DNA from: an uncultured Fibrobacter sp.
Lineage (GTDB): Bacteria; Fibrobacterota; Fibrobacteria; Fibrobacterales; Fibrobacteraceae
Length of the DNA stretch: 64,000 bases
Assembly: GCA_946408125.1 (NCBI GenBank)
Contig: CAMJQW010000004.1
Location: 1 to 64,000, forward strand
Direction of reading: 5' to 3'
In this document: positions 18,078-27,215 of the stretch, piece after piece
Numbering within the stretch: position 1 is the stretch's first letter
Layout of the letters: every line of letters starts with the position of its first letter
Made by a program: the position numbers and the translations under genes
The notes under the pieces: model-generated
Databases searched by the model: none
Seen by the model: the letters and a program-made list of their open reading frames with translations, nothing else
Told to the model about the DNA's origin: nothing

Positions 18078-18166
18078 GACCGCTCGGTTCTATCGCATAT
18101 TAGAAACGCTCCTGGTTTCGGCTGGGGGCTTTCTTTGTACGCATTGACAATCTGTCTATAGAACAA

Positions 18167-18188
18167 GGGCGCTTCGGGCGCCCTTTTT
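18167..18188 (+). terminator. Rho-independent terminator
   Basis: GGGCGC-ttcg-GGCGCCC followed by TTTTT. Confidence 0.8.
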
Positions 18189-18233
18189 GCGTTTTAGAGG
18201 GTAGATTTAGGATGTTGTTTGAAAGGAGTATGT

Positions 18234-19814
18234 ATGGGAATGTTTAAACAACTCACCCGGTTCACGTCCGTGGCGTGTTTTGCCGCGGGCTTCTTTGCGT
18301 TCGGAACCGCGCCTGCTGGTGCCGCTCCGGACCCGAATTTCCACATCTACATCGCGTACGGCCAGTCCAACATGGGCGGCACGGCCAATGCCGAAAACGC
18401 CGACAAGGTCGAAAATCCGCGTTTCAAGATTTTTGCGACGCAGAAATGCTCGGGCAAGGGCCGCAACACCATCGGCGAGGTCTACCCGGCGGTGCCATCG
18501 CTCTTCAACTGCGGCACCACGATTTCGATTGCCGACTGGTTCGGGCGCACGATGGCCGACAGCATGCCCGACGTGACCATCGGGATTATCCCGGTTGCGG
18601 TGGGCGGCGCAAGCATCAAGCTGTTCGACCAGGACCAATATGCGAGTTACCTCTCTACGGCGGAGGATTGGCTCAAGAACTACGCGAAGGAATACGCGAG
18701 CGACGGCAACGTGACGAAGACGATTATCGATATCGCGAAGAAGGCGCAGCAGGTGGGCGTCATCAAGGGGTTCATCTTCCACCAGGGCGAAACCGACGGC
18801 GGCTACCCGGACTGGCCGAAAATCGTGAAGAAAACCCGCGACGATATCCTCAAGGCGCTCGACATGAGTTCCGATACGGTGCCGTTCGTGGCGGGCGAGC
18901 TCCTGCGTTCGGGCTGCTGCTATTCCGACCGCGTGTCGAAACTCCCGAACACGATGGATAATACCTATTACGCTTCTTCCGAAGGCCTTGACGGCAACGG
19001 CGTGGACCGCTACCACTTCGGTCACGATGCCTACGTGACATTCGGCAAACGCTATGCCGAACAGATGCTCAAGGCGGTGAACCGCGCTCCGGTGGTACCT
19101 GAACCGCAGAAGCCGTTCAAGGGCAAATCGTTTGAAATTCCCGGCAAGATCGAGGCCGAAGACTTCGACATCCCGGGTGTCGGCTCGGGCAACGACTCCT
19201 ACAAGGAAAACGATTCCGAAGACCACGGCGGCAGCAATTACCGCGAAGGTACGGGCGTCGATATTTACAAGAAGGCGACGGGCTACATCGTGGGCTACAA
19301 CCAGGAAGGCGAATGGCTCGAATACAGCGTGAATGTCAAGGAAGCGGGCGAGTACGTTTTCTTGGCGGCGGTTGCATCCGCAAACGAGACTTCCGGTTTC
19401 CAGATGTCGCTTGACGGCAAGAACATCACGGAAGTAATCTCTGTCCCGAAAAACGAAGGCGAGGACAACTACGACGACTACAACAAGGTGCGGGCGACGG
19501 TGAACCTCCCTGCGGGCGAACACATATTGCGCTTTACGGTGACCGGTTCCTGGATGGACGTGGATTACTTTGTGTTCGGAGAAGACGAAATCGTTTGCGT
19601 TGACAGATGCACAGACTTTGTAAGGCCTGCGCTATCGCATGCGACCGGAACCGAAAGCTACCGCATGTTCGACATGAATGGCAACTATCTTGGAACGGTG
19701 CGGGCCTCTGGAATGCAGGAACTCCGTGCCAGCGCGAAACCCCTTGTGAAAACGGGCGGCATGTTCATCGCAAAATCGAAGAATGGCTCCACGATGGTTC
19801 GCGTGGCGAAGTAA
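18234..19814 (+). CDS. secreted CE6-like carbohydrate acetylesterase (SASA/SGNH) with C-terminal CBM6
   Basis: Signal peptide; IAYGQSNMGG, GFIFHQGETDGG; CBM6-like IEAEDFDIPG...GYNQEGEWLEYSVNVKEAGEYVF...MDVDYFVF; basic C-terminal tail. Confidence 0.88.
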   Translation: MGMFKQLTRFTSVACFAAGFFAFGTAPAGAAPDPNFHIYIAYGQSNMGGTANAENADKVENPRFKIFATQKCSGKGRNTIGEVYPAVPSLFNCGTTISIADWFGRTMADSMPDVTIGIIPVAVGGASIKLFDQDQYASYLSTAEDWLKNYAKEYASDGNVTKTIIDIAKKAQQVGVIKGFIFHQGETDGGYPDWPKIVKKTRDDILKALDMSSDTVPFVAGELLRSGCCYSDRVSKLPNTMDNTYYASSEGLDGNGVDRYHFGHDAYVTFGKRYAEQMLKAVNRAPVVPEPQKPFKGKSFEIPGKIEAEDFDIPGVGSGNDSYKENDSEDHGGSNYREGTGVDIYKKATGYIVGYNQEGEWLEYSVNVKEAGEYVFLAAVASANETSGFQMSLDGKNITEVISVPKNEGEDNYDDYNKVRATVNLPAGEHILRFTVTGSWMDVDYFVFGEDEIVCVDRCTDFVRPALSHATGTESYRMFDMNGNYLGTVRASGMQELRASAKPLVKTGGMFIAKSKNGSTMVRVAK

Positions 19815-19833
19815 TTAGCGATTGTGCGTTCAG

Positions 19834-20811
19834 TTAGAGACCGAGCGATTTCCTGAAAACCCGGGCGACTTCGTCCGGGTTGTCGCTTTTTAGCCAGCTG
19901 AGCGTCTCGGTGCCGCGGTAGCTCCATGCAAAGATGTTGTCAATCCCAGCGGCACGGCTTTCCTGGACGGCGATGGCGAGGTCGTTCTCGCGGCCCGCTT
20001 CTATCTGGTACGCCTTGATCCACATCTGCACGGCCTTCCCGTAGCGGGCCGCGACATCCACGAGCTTCTTCGCCGTCTCGGCATACTTCTCGCGGACCCA
20101 TTCCTCGGTGGCGCCGCGTTCCCAGTACGGGTCGCTGGCCACTTCGTCTACGCTTTCCAGCTTGGCCACGCGGCCCCAGTCGTCGAGACCCGCGGGGAAC
20201 CACGGCGGCAGCATGCACACGCAGTTGCGCTTGCCGCGCGCGTGCACATCGCGCGTCATCTCGTCCAAGAAATCAATCAAGCTTTCTTCGCGGAATTTCT
20301 TCACGTCGTCTGTGAGCTGTTCGGGCATCTCGTAACCGAATCGTTCCCGAAAAAGCCTGCGGCAGCTTTCACACCTGCAGCTCCAGTTGGTAAGTCCGCC
20401 CTTCTCAAAATAAAAGTGCGGTTCGTCCCAGAAAATCGTGCTCACCTTCGTAGCGCACACGGATTCAATCCACTTGTGCATGTACGCGCGGAATTCCGGA
20501 TGGTTCGGGCAGGCGGCCACCTTGGGCTTGCCGTCGAGCGCCACTTGGCATAAATCGTGGTTGCGTGCGGTGAGTTCCGAATATGCTTCGCCGCCGAATA
20601 CGCGGCCCACTCCCCACGGGTTCACGTAGACCGATAAACCGAGCTCTGCAGTCCGGTCGACGATTTCCTTCATGGTGTCGAAGTAGTATTGCTGGTCTTC
20701 TTCGCTCCAGGTGTGGAGCACCGCGTTGAATCCTGCGGCCTTGATGTCGGCCATGTCGGCCAGCGCATGCTTTGGCGAGCGCACTCCGAAGTAGCTTACG
20801 CCCTTGATCAT
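19834..20811 (-). CDS. TIM-barrel glycoside-hydrolase-like protein, cytosolic
   Basis: MIKGVSYFGVRSPKHALADMADIKAAGFNAVLHTWSEEDQQYYFDTMKEIVDRTAELGLSVYVNPWG...TIFWDEPHFYF; CRCESC motif; no signal peptide. Confidence 0.55.
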   Translation of the reverse strand: MIKGVSYFGVRSPKHALADMADIKAAGFNAVLHTWSEEDQQYYFDTMKEIVDRTAELGLSVYVNPWGVGRVFGGEAYSELTARNHDLCQVALDGKPKVAACPNHPEFRAYMHKWIESVCATKVSTIFWDEPHFYFEKGGLTNWSCRCESCRRLFRERFGYEMPEQLTDDVKKFREESLIDFLDEMTRDVHARGKRNCVCMLPPWFPAGLDDWGRVAKLESVDEVASDPYWERGATEEWVREKYAETAKKLVDVAARYGKAVQMWIKAYQIEAGRENDLAIAVQESRAAGIDNIFAWSYRGTETLSWLKSDNPDEVARVFRKSLGL

Positions 20812-21227
20812 GCGTCAGCCCATTGCGGGGTCGGCGTGCGGCGCAGCACTTGCTCGAGCGTCTCGCACCATTCGTCCTCGTCCACGGGGCGGCGTATCCA
20901 GAACAGGCTTCCGTCGCTCTTTTCGATGGGCATCTCGTCGGGGACGATTTCCACGATCCACGATTCGGGAATCGCTGCATGCAGCTTCTTGCTGAACTTG
21001 AGGTTCACGTCCTTGGCCCTGTCGGCGTGGTCGAACACGATGAGCGCGGGGGACTCGCCTTCGATGAGGGCGGTTTCAAGGATGTCCTGCGCGTCCTCGA
21101 TGGAATTGCAGGTGTACATCGTGGCGTCGTCGGCCATATCGTTCTGCAGGAGCCAGCGGAGAGTCCATTGGCTCATCTTGTCGAGACTTCCCGGCGATGA
21201 CGGCGTTATGAAGAATATGTGTCCCAC
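20808..21227 (-). CDS. hypothetical protein, receiver-like fold possible
   Basis: GTG start; 4-nt overlap with the next gene; alternating hydrophobic strands (ALIVFDHAD, WIVEIVPDEM). Confidence 0.55.
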   Translation of the reverse strand: MGHIFFITPSSPGSLDKMSQWTLRWLLQNDMADDATMYTCNSIEDAQDILETALIEGESPALIVFDHADRAKDVNLKFSKKLHAAIPESWIVEIVPDEMPIEKSDGSLFWIRRPVDEDEWCETLEQVLRRTPTPQWADA

Positions 21228-21250
21228 GGGCGTAAAAATAGGTTATTTAG

Positions 21251-21340
21251 GGCGATTTGTGGATAAACAAAATGGCCTATTTTTGATTTTTATTTTCTAT
21301 GACAAACTTGTAACCGACTTATCCACAGAAAATCGCCAAG
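21251..21340. promoter_or_regulatory. extended inverted repeat with two perfect inverted DnaA boxes flanking AT-rich DNA
   Basis: TGTGGATAA at 21258-21266 and TTATCCACA at 21319-21327; outer arms GGCGATTT / AAATCGCC. Confidence 0.7.
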
Positions 21341-21377
21341 ATGTTTTTTCGCGGGGAGAAATTGCTACATTCTAGAC

Positions 21378-22358
21378 ATGTTTCCAGACCTCGGCGAATT
21401 CAAACTTGTCTCGAAAATCCTTGAAAATCCGGCGGATCTCGTGGAGCGTTCACCCCAGTTCCGGGAGTGGCTCGGCGCGGGTGACGACTGCGCCATCTTC
21501 GACGGTTGGCTCGCGACCAAGGACCTCTCCGTGGAGGGGACGCATTTTCGCCTCGACTGGTCGACGCCGGAGCAGGCGGTGGAGAAGCACATCGTCTCGA
21601 ACGTCTCGGATATTTCCGCGATGGGTGGCCGCCCGAGGCTTGCGCTGTTTGGCCTGTGCGTGAACAAGCATTGGAGCGCGGACGTGCGTGACCGCGTGGT
21701 GAAGGCCGTGTCCGAAGGCTTCGCGAAGCGCGGGATTGCGCTGATTGGCGGCGATACGGTCGCGGGCGAGGTGGGCATGTTCTCGACGACGCTCCTGGGT
21801 GAGCAGGTCTCGGCGAGGGCGCTTGTACGCAGTGGCGCCCGGCCTGCCGATACGGTATATGTGGCAGGCAGTCTAGGAAAGTCGGCGGCCGGGCTCTGGC
21901 TCCTTTCGAACCATCCGGAGGCCGCGCCCGAGTTCCCTGAACTCGTGCGCTTCCACCTGTGTCCCGAAATCGAGGAAGGCATGGGCGCGCACTTGGTGCG
22001 CGCCGGCGTGGACGGGGCCTGCATGGACATAAGCGACGGGCTCTCCTCGGAACTCAACCATGTCGCGCTCTCTTCGGGCGTGAAAATCGAAATCCGGGAG
22101 GATTTGCTGCCTATCGACGCGGAAGTGCTGCGCCTGTCAAGGCGGTATGGCCTGGATCCGCTCGATTTCGCCATGAATGGAGGGGAGGAATACGGCCTCC
22201 TGTTCACCGTTTCTTGCAAAAATGATATATTTCCATTAGATTTACCCGCGGGGAGCGTCTCCAGGATAGGCACGGTGCAAGAGGGCGCCGGTGTCGTCAT
22301 GGTCCGCCCGGACGGGGAGAAGGTTTCAGTCAACGCTCAGGCTTGGTCGCATTTATGA
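21378..22358 (+). CDS. thiL: thiamine-monophosphate kinase
   Basis: GAGDDCAIF, TKDLSVEGTHF, VSNVSDISAMGGRP, LIGGDTVAG, MDISDGLSSEL. Confidence 0.95.
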   Translation: MFPDLGEFKLVSKILENPADLVERSPQFREWLGAGDDCAIFDGWLATKDLSVEGTHFRLDWSTPEQAVEKHIVSNVSDISAMGGRPRLALFGLCVNKHWSADVRDRVVKAVSEGFAKRGIALIGGDTVAGEVGMFSTTLLGEQVSARALVRSGARPADTVYVAGSLGKSAAGLWLLSNHPEAAPEFPELVRFHLCPEIEEGMGAHLVRAGVDGACMDISDGLSSELNHVALSSGVKIEIREDLLPIDAEVLRLSRRYGLDPLDFAMNGGEEYGLLFTVSCKNDIFPLDLPAGSVSRIGTVQEGAGVVMVRPDGEKVSVNAQAWSHL

Positions 22359-24289
22359 TTACAAATACAAAGATGAACTTGGGAGAATTGCTGCTTCGCC
22401 AGGGCGTACTGGATGAAGACCAGCTGAACCACGCCATTTCGGAACACAAGCGCACGGGTATGGCCCTCGCGAAAATCCTCATCCGACTCGGTATGGTCAG
22501 CGAGGACACGCTCACGAGCATCCTTGGCGTGCAGATGCAGTCCACCACCAAGATGCGTATCGGCGAGATGCTCCTCGCCCAGAAGTACATTACGCACGAA
22601 CAGCTGGATAAGGCGCTCGAGACGCAGAAGACTACCGGCAAGCGCCTGGGCCGCACGCTGGTGGACTTGGGATTCATGCCCGAGGAACGCCTGGTCGAAA
22701 TCCTTTCGCGCCAGTTCGAAGTCCCTTACGTGAAGCTCGACAATTTCGCCATCGACCCCGAGGCGTATACCTACCTGCCCGAAGACCTTTGCAAGACTTA
22801 CAAGGTGGTGCCGCTGTACGTTTCCAAAACGGAAGACGGCCGTCGCGTCGTTCGCGAGGCCATGACGCTCGCCATGACGGACCCCACCAACATGCGCGTC
22901 ATCAACATCGTGAAGTTCAAGGTCAAGATGGAAGTGGACGTTGTGATGGCGTCCGATTCCGACGTGCAGAAGGCCATCGAGCGCGTGTTCGCCGGCCACG
23001 GCTCGCAGGAAGAATCCCTTGCCGAATTGATCGGCGAGACCAAGGACGGCGAGGAACTCGAGACCGTCGAACGCGGTCAGGGCGGTAGTGACGAACCCGA
23101 ACTGAGTGACGAAGAAGGCCGCGCGGTCGTGAAGATTGTGACGACGCTTATCCACGAAGCCATTGCCCGTCACGCATCTGATATTCACCTGGAGCCGCAG
23201 GAAACCTTCCTCAAGCTCCGTTACCGCATTGACGGTGACCTGCAGGTGCAGCCGCCTATCCCGGCGCGCCTTATGCCGCAGATCCTTTCGCGTATCAAGC
23301 TCCTTTCCAAGATGGACATCGCCGAAAAGCGTCGCCCCCTCGACGGCCGCTTTACCGTGCGTTACAAGGGCGCCGAAGTCGACCTTCGTGTGAGCTCGTT
23401 CCCGATTTCCCTGCGTAAGCGCGGCGTGTGCGAAAAGATCGTTATGCGTATCTTGGACCCGAACTCGGGACAGTTCCCGCTGAAGGACATGGGCTTCGAC
23501 CCGCGTGTCCTCAAGCAGTTCATCGACGCGATTAACGCTCCTAACGGCATTGTGCTCGTGACCGGTCCTACGGGTTCCGGTAAGTCTACCACGCTTTACG
23601 CCTCTATTCGTGAGATTCTTGATAGTACGATCAATATTTCTACCATGGAAGACCCGGTCGAATTGAATATCGACGGCGTGAACCAGGGACAGATCAACAA
23701 TGCGGCGGGCTTTACCTTCGCCGCGGGCATCCGCGCCTTGCTCCGTCAGGACCCGGACGTCATCATGATCGGTGAAATGCGTGACCAGGAGACATCGTCC
23801 ATGGCTATCGAAGCCGCTCTGACGGGTCACTTGGTCTTCAGTACGTTGCATACGAACGATGCTGCCGGTGCTTTCCCGCGTTTGCTCGAAATGGGTCTGG
23901 AACCGTTCCTTGTGTCTACCGCTATCAAGGGCGTGCTCGCCCAGCGCCTTGTGCGCCGCATCTGTAAGTACTGCAAGGAACCCGTGGAAATCTCGCAGGC
24001 CATGCGTGACGAACTCCACCTGTCTCCGGAAATGCAGTTCTACCACGGCCGCGGTTGCGAAAAGTGCGACGGCTCGGGTTACAAGGGACGTTGCGGTATC
24101 TACGAGTTCCTGGTGCCGAACGAGACGGTGCGTAACCTCATCATCAAGCGTTCTTCGGGCGACGTGATCAAGCGTGCCGCCATGAAGGAATGCGGCATGA
24201 TTACGCTGCGTATGGACGGTATCCAGAAGGCCTTGGACGGCGCGACCACGCTCGAACAGGCCGTTGGCGCCTCTGCTGCCGACGACTAG
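22355..24289 (+). CDS. pilB: type II/IV secretion-pilus assembly ATPase (GspE/PilB family)
   Basis: Walker A GPTGSGKSTTLYA, Asp box, AALTGHLVFSTLHTNDA, zinc motif CKYC...CEKC. Confidence 0.92.
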   Translation: MITNTKMNLGELLLRQGVLDEDQLNHAISEHKRTGMALAKILIRLGMVSEDTLTSILGVQMQSTTKMRIGEMLLAQKYITHEQLDKALETQKTTGKRLGRTLVDLGFMPEERLVEILSRQFEVPYVKLDNFAIDPEAYTYLPEDLCKTYKVVPLYVSKTEDGRRVVREAMTLAMTDPTNMRVINIVKFKVKMEVDVVMASDSDVQKAIERVFAGHGSQEESLAELIGETKDGEELETVERGQGGSDEPELSDEEGRAVVKIVTTLIHEAIARHASDIHLEPQETFLKLRYRIDGDLQVQPPIPARLMPQILSRIKLLSKMDIAEKRRPLDGRFTVRYKGAEVDLRVSSFPISLRKRGVCEKIVMRILDPNSGQFPLKDMGFDPRVLKQFIDAINAPNGIVLVTGPTGSGKSTTLYASIREILDSTINISTMEDPVELNIDGVNQGQINNAAGFTFAAGIRALLRQDPDVIMIGEMRDQETSSMAIEAALTGHLVFSTLHTNDAAGAFPRLLEMGLEPFLVSTAIKGVLAQRLVRRICKYCKEPVEISQAMRDELHLSPEMQFYHGRGCEKCDGSGYKGRCGIYEFLVPNETVRNLIIKRSSGDVIKRAAMKECGMITLRMDGIQKALDGATTLEQAVGASAADD

Positions 24290-24335
24290 TACGTTTGTCA
24301 GAGACTTTTTGATTTTCAGATTATAGATTCTAGTT

Positions 24336-27011
24336 ATGGTGTGTAGACATCTTTCCATAACTGTATTTTGGAGTGTGCTCGCGGCATGGATGCTTGCGGC
24401 GTGTTCCGACGATGGCAGCTCGCAGGGATCTTCGGGCACGGATGAAATCGACAACTCCGGTTCTGCCGCCGAATCGCTTTTGCCTTTTGCGGGAGGCCCG
24501 CTGAAGATTACCGAGGTCGATCCCATCAATATCGATTTCGAAGACCACGAGGGCGATGATGCGGGCTGGGTGGAAATCCTCAACACCTCGGCGGACACGG
24601 TGGATTTGTCCGGGATGTACCTGACCGATTCGCAGGAAGCCCCGTTCAAGTGGAAGTTCGGCAATGTAAAGATGGCGCCCAGCTCCCAGTTACTCGTATT
24701 CATGTCGGGAAAGAACTATCCCGATTACGTGTTGCCACACGATACGCTTGACATGATCGGTCCCGGTTGCTGGACTTGGACGGACGCGCAGAGCGACCCG
24801 CCGGGTGAGAGCTACGCGGAACCCCTGCCCGGGCAACAGAAGAACTGCTTCAAGGAGGGGAACGTTCGTCGCGTGGGAGCCATCATGCAGCTGGGCGAGA
24901 ACGAAGAACTCGGCTGGTCGTCGATTGCCGTATTTGTTGGAACAGGCAACTCCGGCAAGGACGACGTGCTCGACATTTCCGGTGCGAACGAGCTGTTCTT
25001 GCATGCCTACATCACCAAGGACAGGAAGGTCTCCTTCCGCCTGACGCAACCCGATGTTGACGACTGGAAGGGCTATGAGTTTGTCTTTACCGGTACGGGG
25101 GATTCCTCGACGGTCTATCATGCACGAATTCCGACGGGCTCTACTTTCCCCGACCTTGAAAACATCTATGGTACACGTATCAGCCCCGAGTCGAACGAGT
25201 CGCAGGAAATGACGCTCAAGGTGTTCGATTATTTTGTCCGGAATCGTGGTCACGAACCGCATGCAGGCTTCAAGCTTTCGAAGAAGGGTGGCTCGCTCTA
25301 CCTGGTGAATGCGGATACGGCCATCGTTGATTCCGTGGCCTACCCGGAACTTCCCATCGGAAAATCCTGGAGCTACGGGACTTTTGCGGATGGGGCAAGC
25401 GACGGCTTTGGCTTTGCGGATCCGACCCCCTATGGACTGACTGCGAAAATCGTGGCGCAGTCGCGCTCGCCCTCGCTGGATACCTTGGCGGAACTTCCTC
25501 CGTCCGGATTCTACGCGCAGGCCTTTGCGGTGAGTTTCCCCGGGGATGCATCCGTCCGTTGCGAAAGCGATGGCAAGGCTCCTGCGAAAAATAGCCCCGC
25601 GGTGACGGACCTGCAAATTGTCAAGACGACGGTGCTTCGGTGTGCGAGTTTTGCGGATGACATGTTGCCGGGCGATGTAGTCACGCGTACCTACGTGTTC
25701 GAGGATGCTCCCGCCGTCCCTGCGGTGTTCCTGTCGGCTGACCCGAATTCGCTCTTCGATCCTGATTCGGGAATCTACATGGAAGGGAAATTCGCGCAAG
25801 AGAAGGAACCGCATTACGGCGCGAACTACTGGCTCGACAAGGAAATCCCCGTGGCGGTGGAATTCATGGAACCGGGGACAAAGACGCCCGCCTTCGCGCA
25901 CAACGCGGGCCTCAAGATATTCGGCAATTACAGCCGCCAGAGTCGCAAGAAGTCGGTCGCCATCACCTTCCGCGAAAAGTATGGCGAAAGCCGCCTCAAG
26001 TATGCGCTATTCCCCGATTTTCCCGAACTGAAGGAATTCAAGGTGTTCCTGCTGCGCAATAACGGCAGCAACTTCGACAACGACTACGTCCGCGACAGGC
26101 TTGCAAGTTCCATCAGCGAAGGACTCGGCGTCGATTATCAGCGCGGACGATTTGCGGTCGTCTATTACAATGGCGAGTACTTCGGCATTCACAGCATCCG
26201 CGAGCGCAGTACGGAATACTACTTCGAAACGCATTACGGAATCGACCCGGGCTCCGTTGACCTTATCAAGGCGGATAATACAGTGTCGGCGGGTTCCGCG
26301 GTTGACTACGAGGCGCTCATAGACTGGATCGAGGAAAACGATTTGAACGATGCGGAAAACTACGCCTATGTTGCAACGCGGATGGATGTGGACAATTACC
26401 TCAACTACATGCATACCGAGATATATGCGGATAACCGCGACTGGCCTGCCAACAACATGAAGAAATGGCGTGGCACCAATCCGCAGACCAAGTGGAAGTG
26501 GTTCCTGTACGACCTCGATTTCGGCATGGGGAACGAGTACAGCGAGTACAAGGACATAAATATTTTTGACTTCGTGACGGCGGAAGATGGCCCCGGTTGG
26601 CCGAACGGCCCCGAGCATACGCTGCTTCTGCGCCGCCTGCTCGAGAATGATGGATTCAAGGCCGCGTTCATAAACCGCATGGCCGTACTGCTTGCGATGA
26701 ATTTCGAAAGTGGCCGCGTTCGCAAACGACTCGATGCGATGATGTCGGAAATCGAGGCGGAAATCCCGCGTGACCAGAAACGCTGGGAGCAGAGCGCATC
26801 GAGGATGCAGAGTCAGCTCGGGCTCATCGAGACGTTTATCGAGGAGCGCCCGGCCAAGGTCTCCTCGGAAATGCGGGAACATTTCGGGCTGGGTGATGTT
26901 GCTTCCGTGAAGCTTGCTGCGGAAGGTAATGGCCGCATCCTTGTCCATGGGCTTCCGCTCGACACCCCTGCGTTGACGGGGGGCTTCTTCGAAGGCTTCC
27001 CGGCGAAGTGA
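24336..27011 (+). CDS. lipoprotein with lamin-tail-like and CotH kinase-like domains
   Basis: Lipobox LAAC; LTD-like WVEILNTSADTVDLSGMYLTDS; CotH-like LRNNGSNFDNDYVRDRLAS...YFGIHSIRERSTEYYF...KWFLYDLDFGMG. Confidence 0.87.
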   Translation: MVCRHLSITVFWSVLAAWMLAACSDDGSSQGSSGTDEIDNSGSAAESLLPFAGGPLKITEVDPINIDFEDHEGDDAGWVEILNTSADTVDLSGMYLTDSQEAPFKWKFGNVKMAPSSQLLVFMSGKNYPDYVLPHDTLDMIGPGCWTWTDAQSDPPGESYAEPLPGQQKNCFKEGNVRRVGAIMQLGENEELGWSSIAVFVGTGNSGKDDVLDISGANELFLHAYITKDRKVSFRLTQPDVDDWKGYEFVFTGTGDSSTVYHARIPTGSTFPDLENIYGTRISPESNESQEMTLKVFDYFVRNRGHEPHAGFKLSKKGGSLYLVNADTAIVDSVAYPELPIGKSWSYGTFADGASDGFGFADPTPYGLTAKIVAQSRSPSLDTLAELPPSGFYAQAFAVSFPGDASVRCESDGKAPAKNSPAVTDLQIVKTTVLRCASFADDMLPGDVVTRTYVFEDAPAVPAVFLSADPNSLFDPDSGIYMEGKFAQEKEPHYGANYWLDKEIPVAVEFMEPGTKTPAFAHNAGLKIFGNYSRQSRKKSVAITFREKYGESRLKYALFPDFPELKEFKVFLLRNNGSNFDNDYVRDRLASSISEGLGVDYQRGRFAVVYYNGEYFGIHSIRERSTEYYFETHYGIDPGSVDLIKADNTVSAGSAVDYEALIDWIEENDLNDAENYAYVATRMDVDNYLNYMHTEIYADNRDWPANNMKKWRGTNPQTKWKWFLYDLDFGMGNEYSEYKDINIFDFVTAEDGPGWPNGPEHTLLLRRLLENDGFKAAFINRMAVLLAMNFESGRVRKRLDAMMSEIEAEIPRDQKRWEQSASRMQSQLGLIETFIEERPAKVSSEMREHFGLGDVASVKLAAEGNGRILVHGLPLDTPALTGGFFEGFPAK

Positions 27012-27215
27012 GCGCGGTGAAGGCTCTGTTCAAATAATTTCGTTTCCAAGAAAAAGACTTGACAGAGTCAAGACAAAGTTGTAAGCCCCATTTTCTCAAG
27101 AGCGACGCAATCGTCCTGTCCAGCGGAAAGAAAATCAATATTGTAGGCGAATTAAAAAGCGATGCCATTATCAACCTGAACATCGCAGAACCTTTGTCTG
27201 ACAAAAAACTCAGGG

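Noticed and set aside
18207-19523. 438-aa minus-strand ORF opposite the CE6 esterase
   Set aside because: Antisense of a clearly identified CAZyme.
21240-21377. Idea that the DnaA-box region is the chromosomal oriC
   Set aside because: Only two boxes and no dnaA/dnaN/gidA-type neighbours; kept as a DnaA-binding candidate, not called as an origin.
22337-24703. 788-aa minus-strand ORF opposite pilB
   Set aside because: Shadow ORF of the strongly codon-biased pilB; His/Arg/Val-rich composition with no family features.
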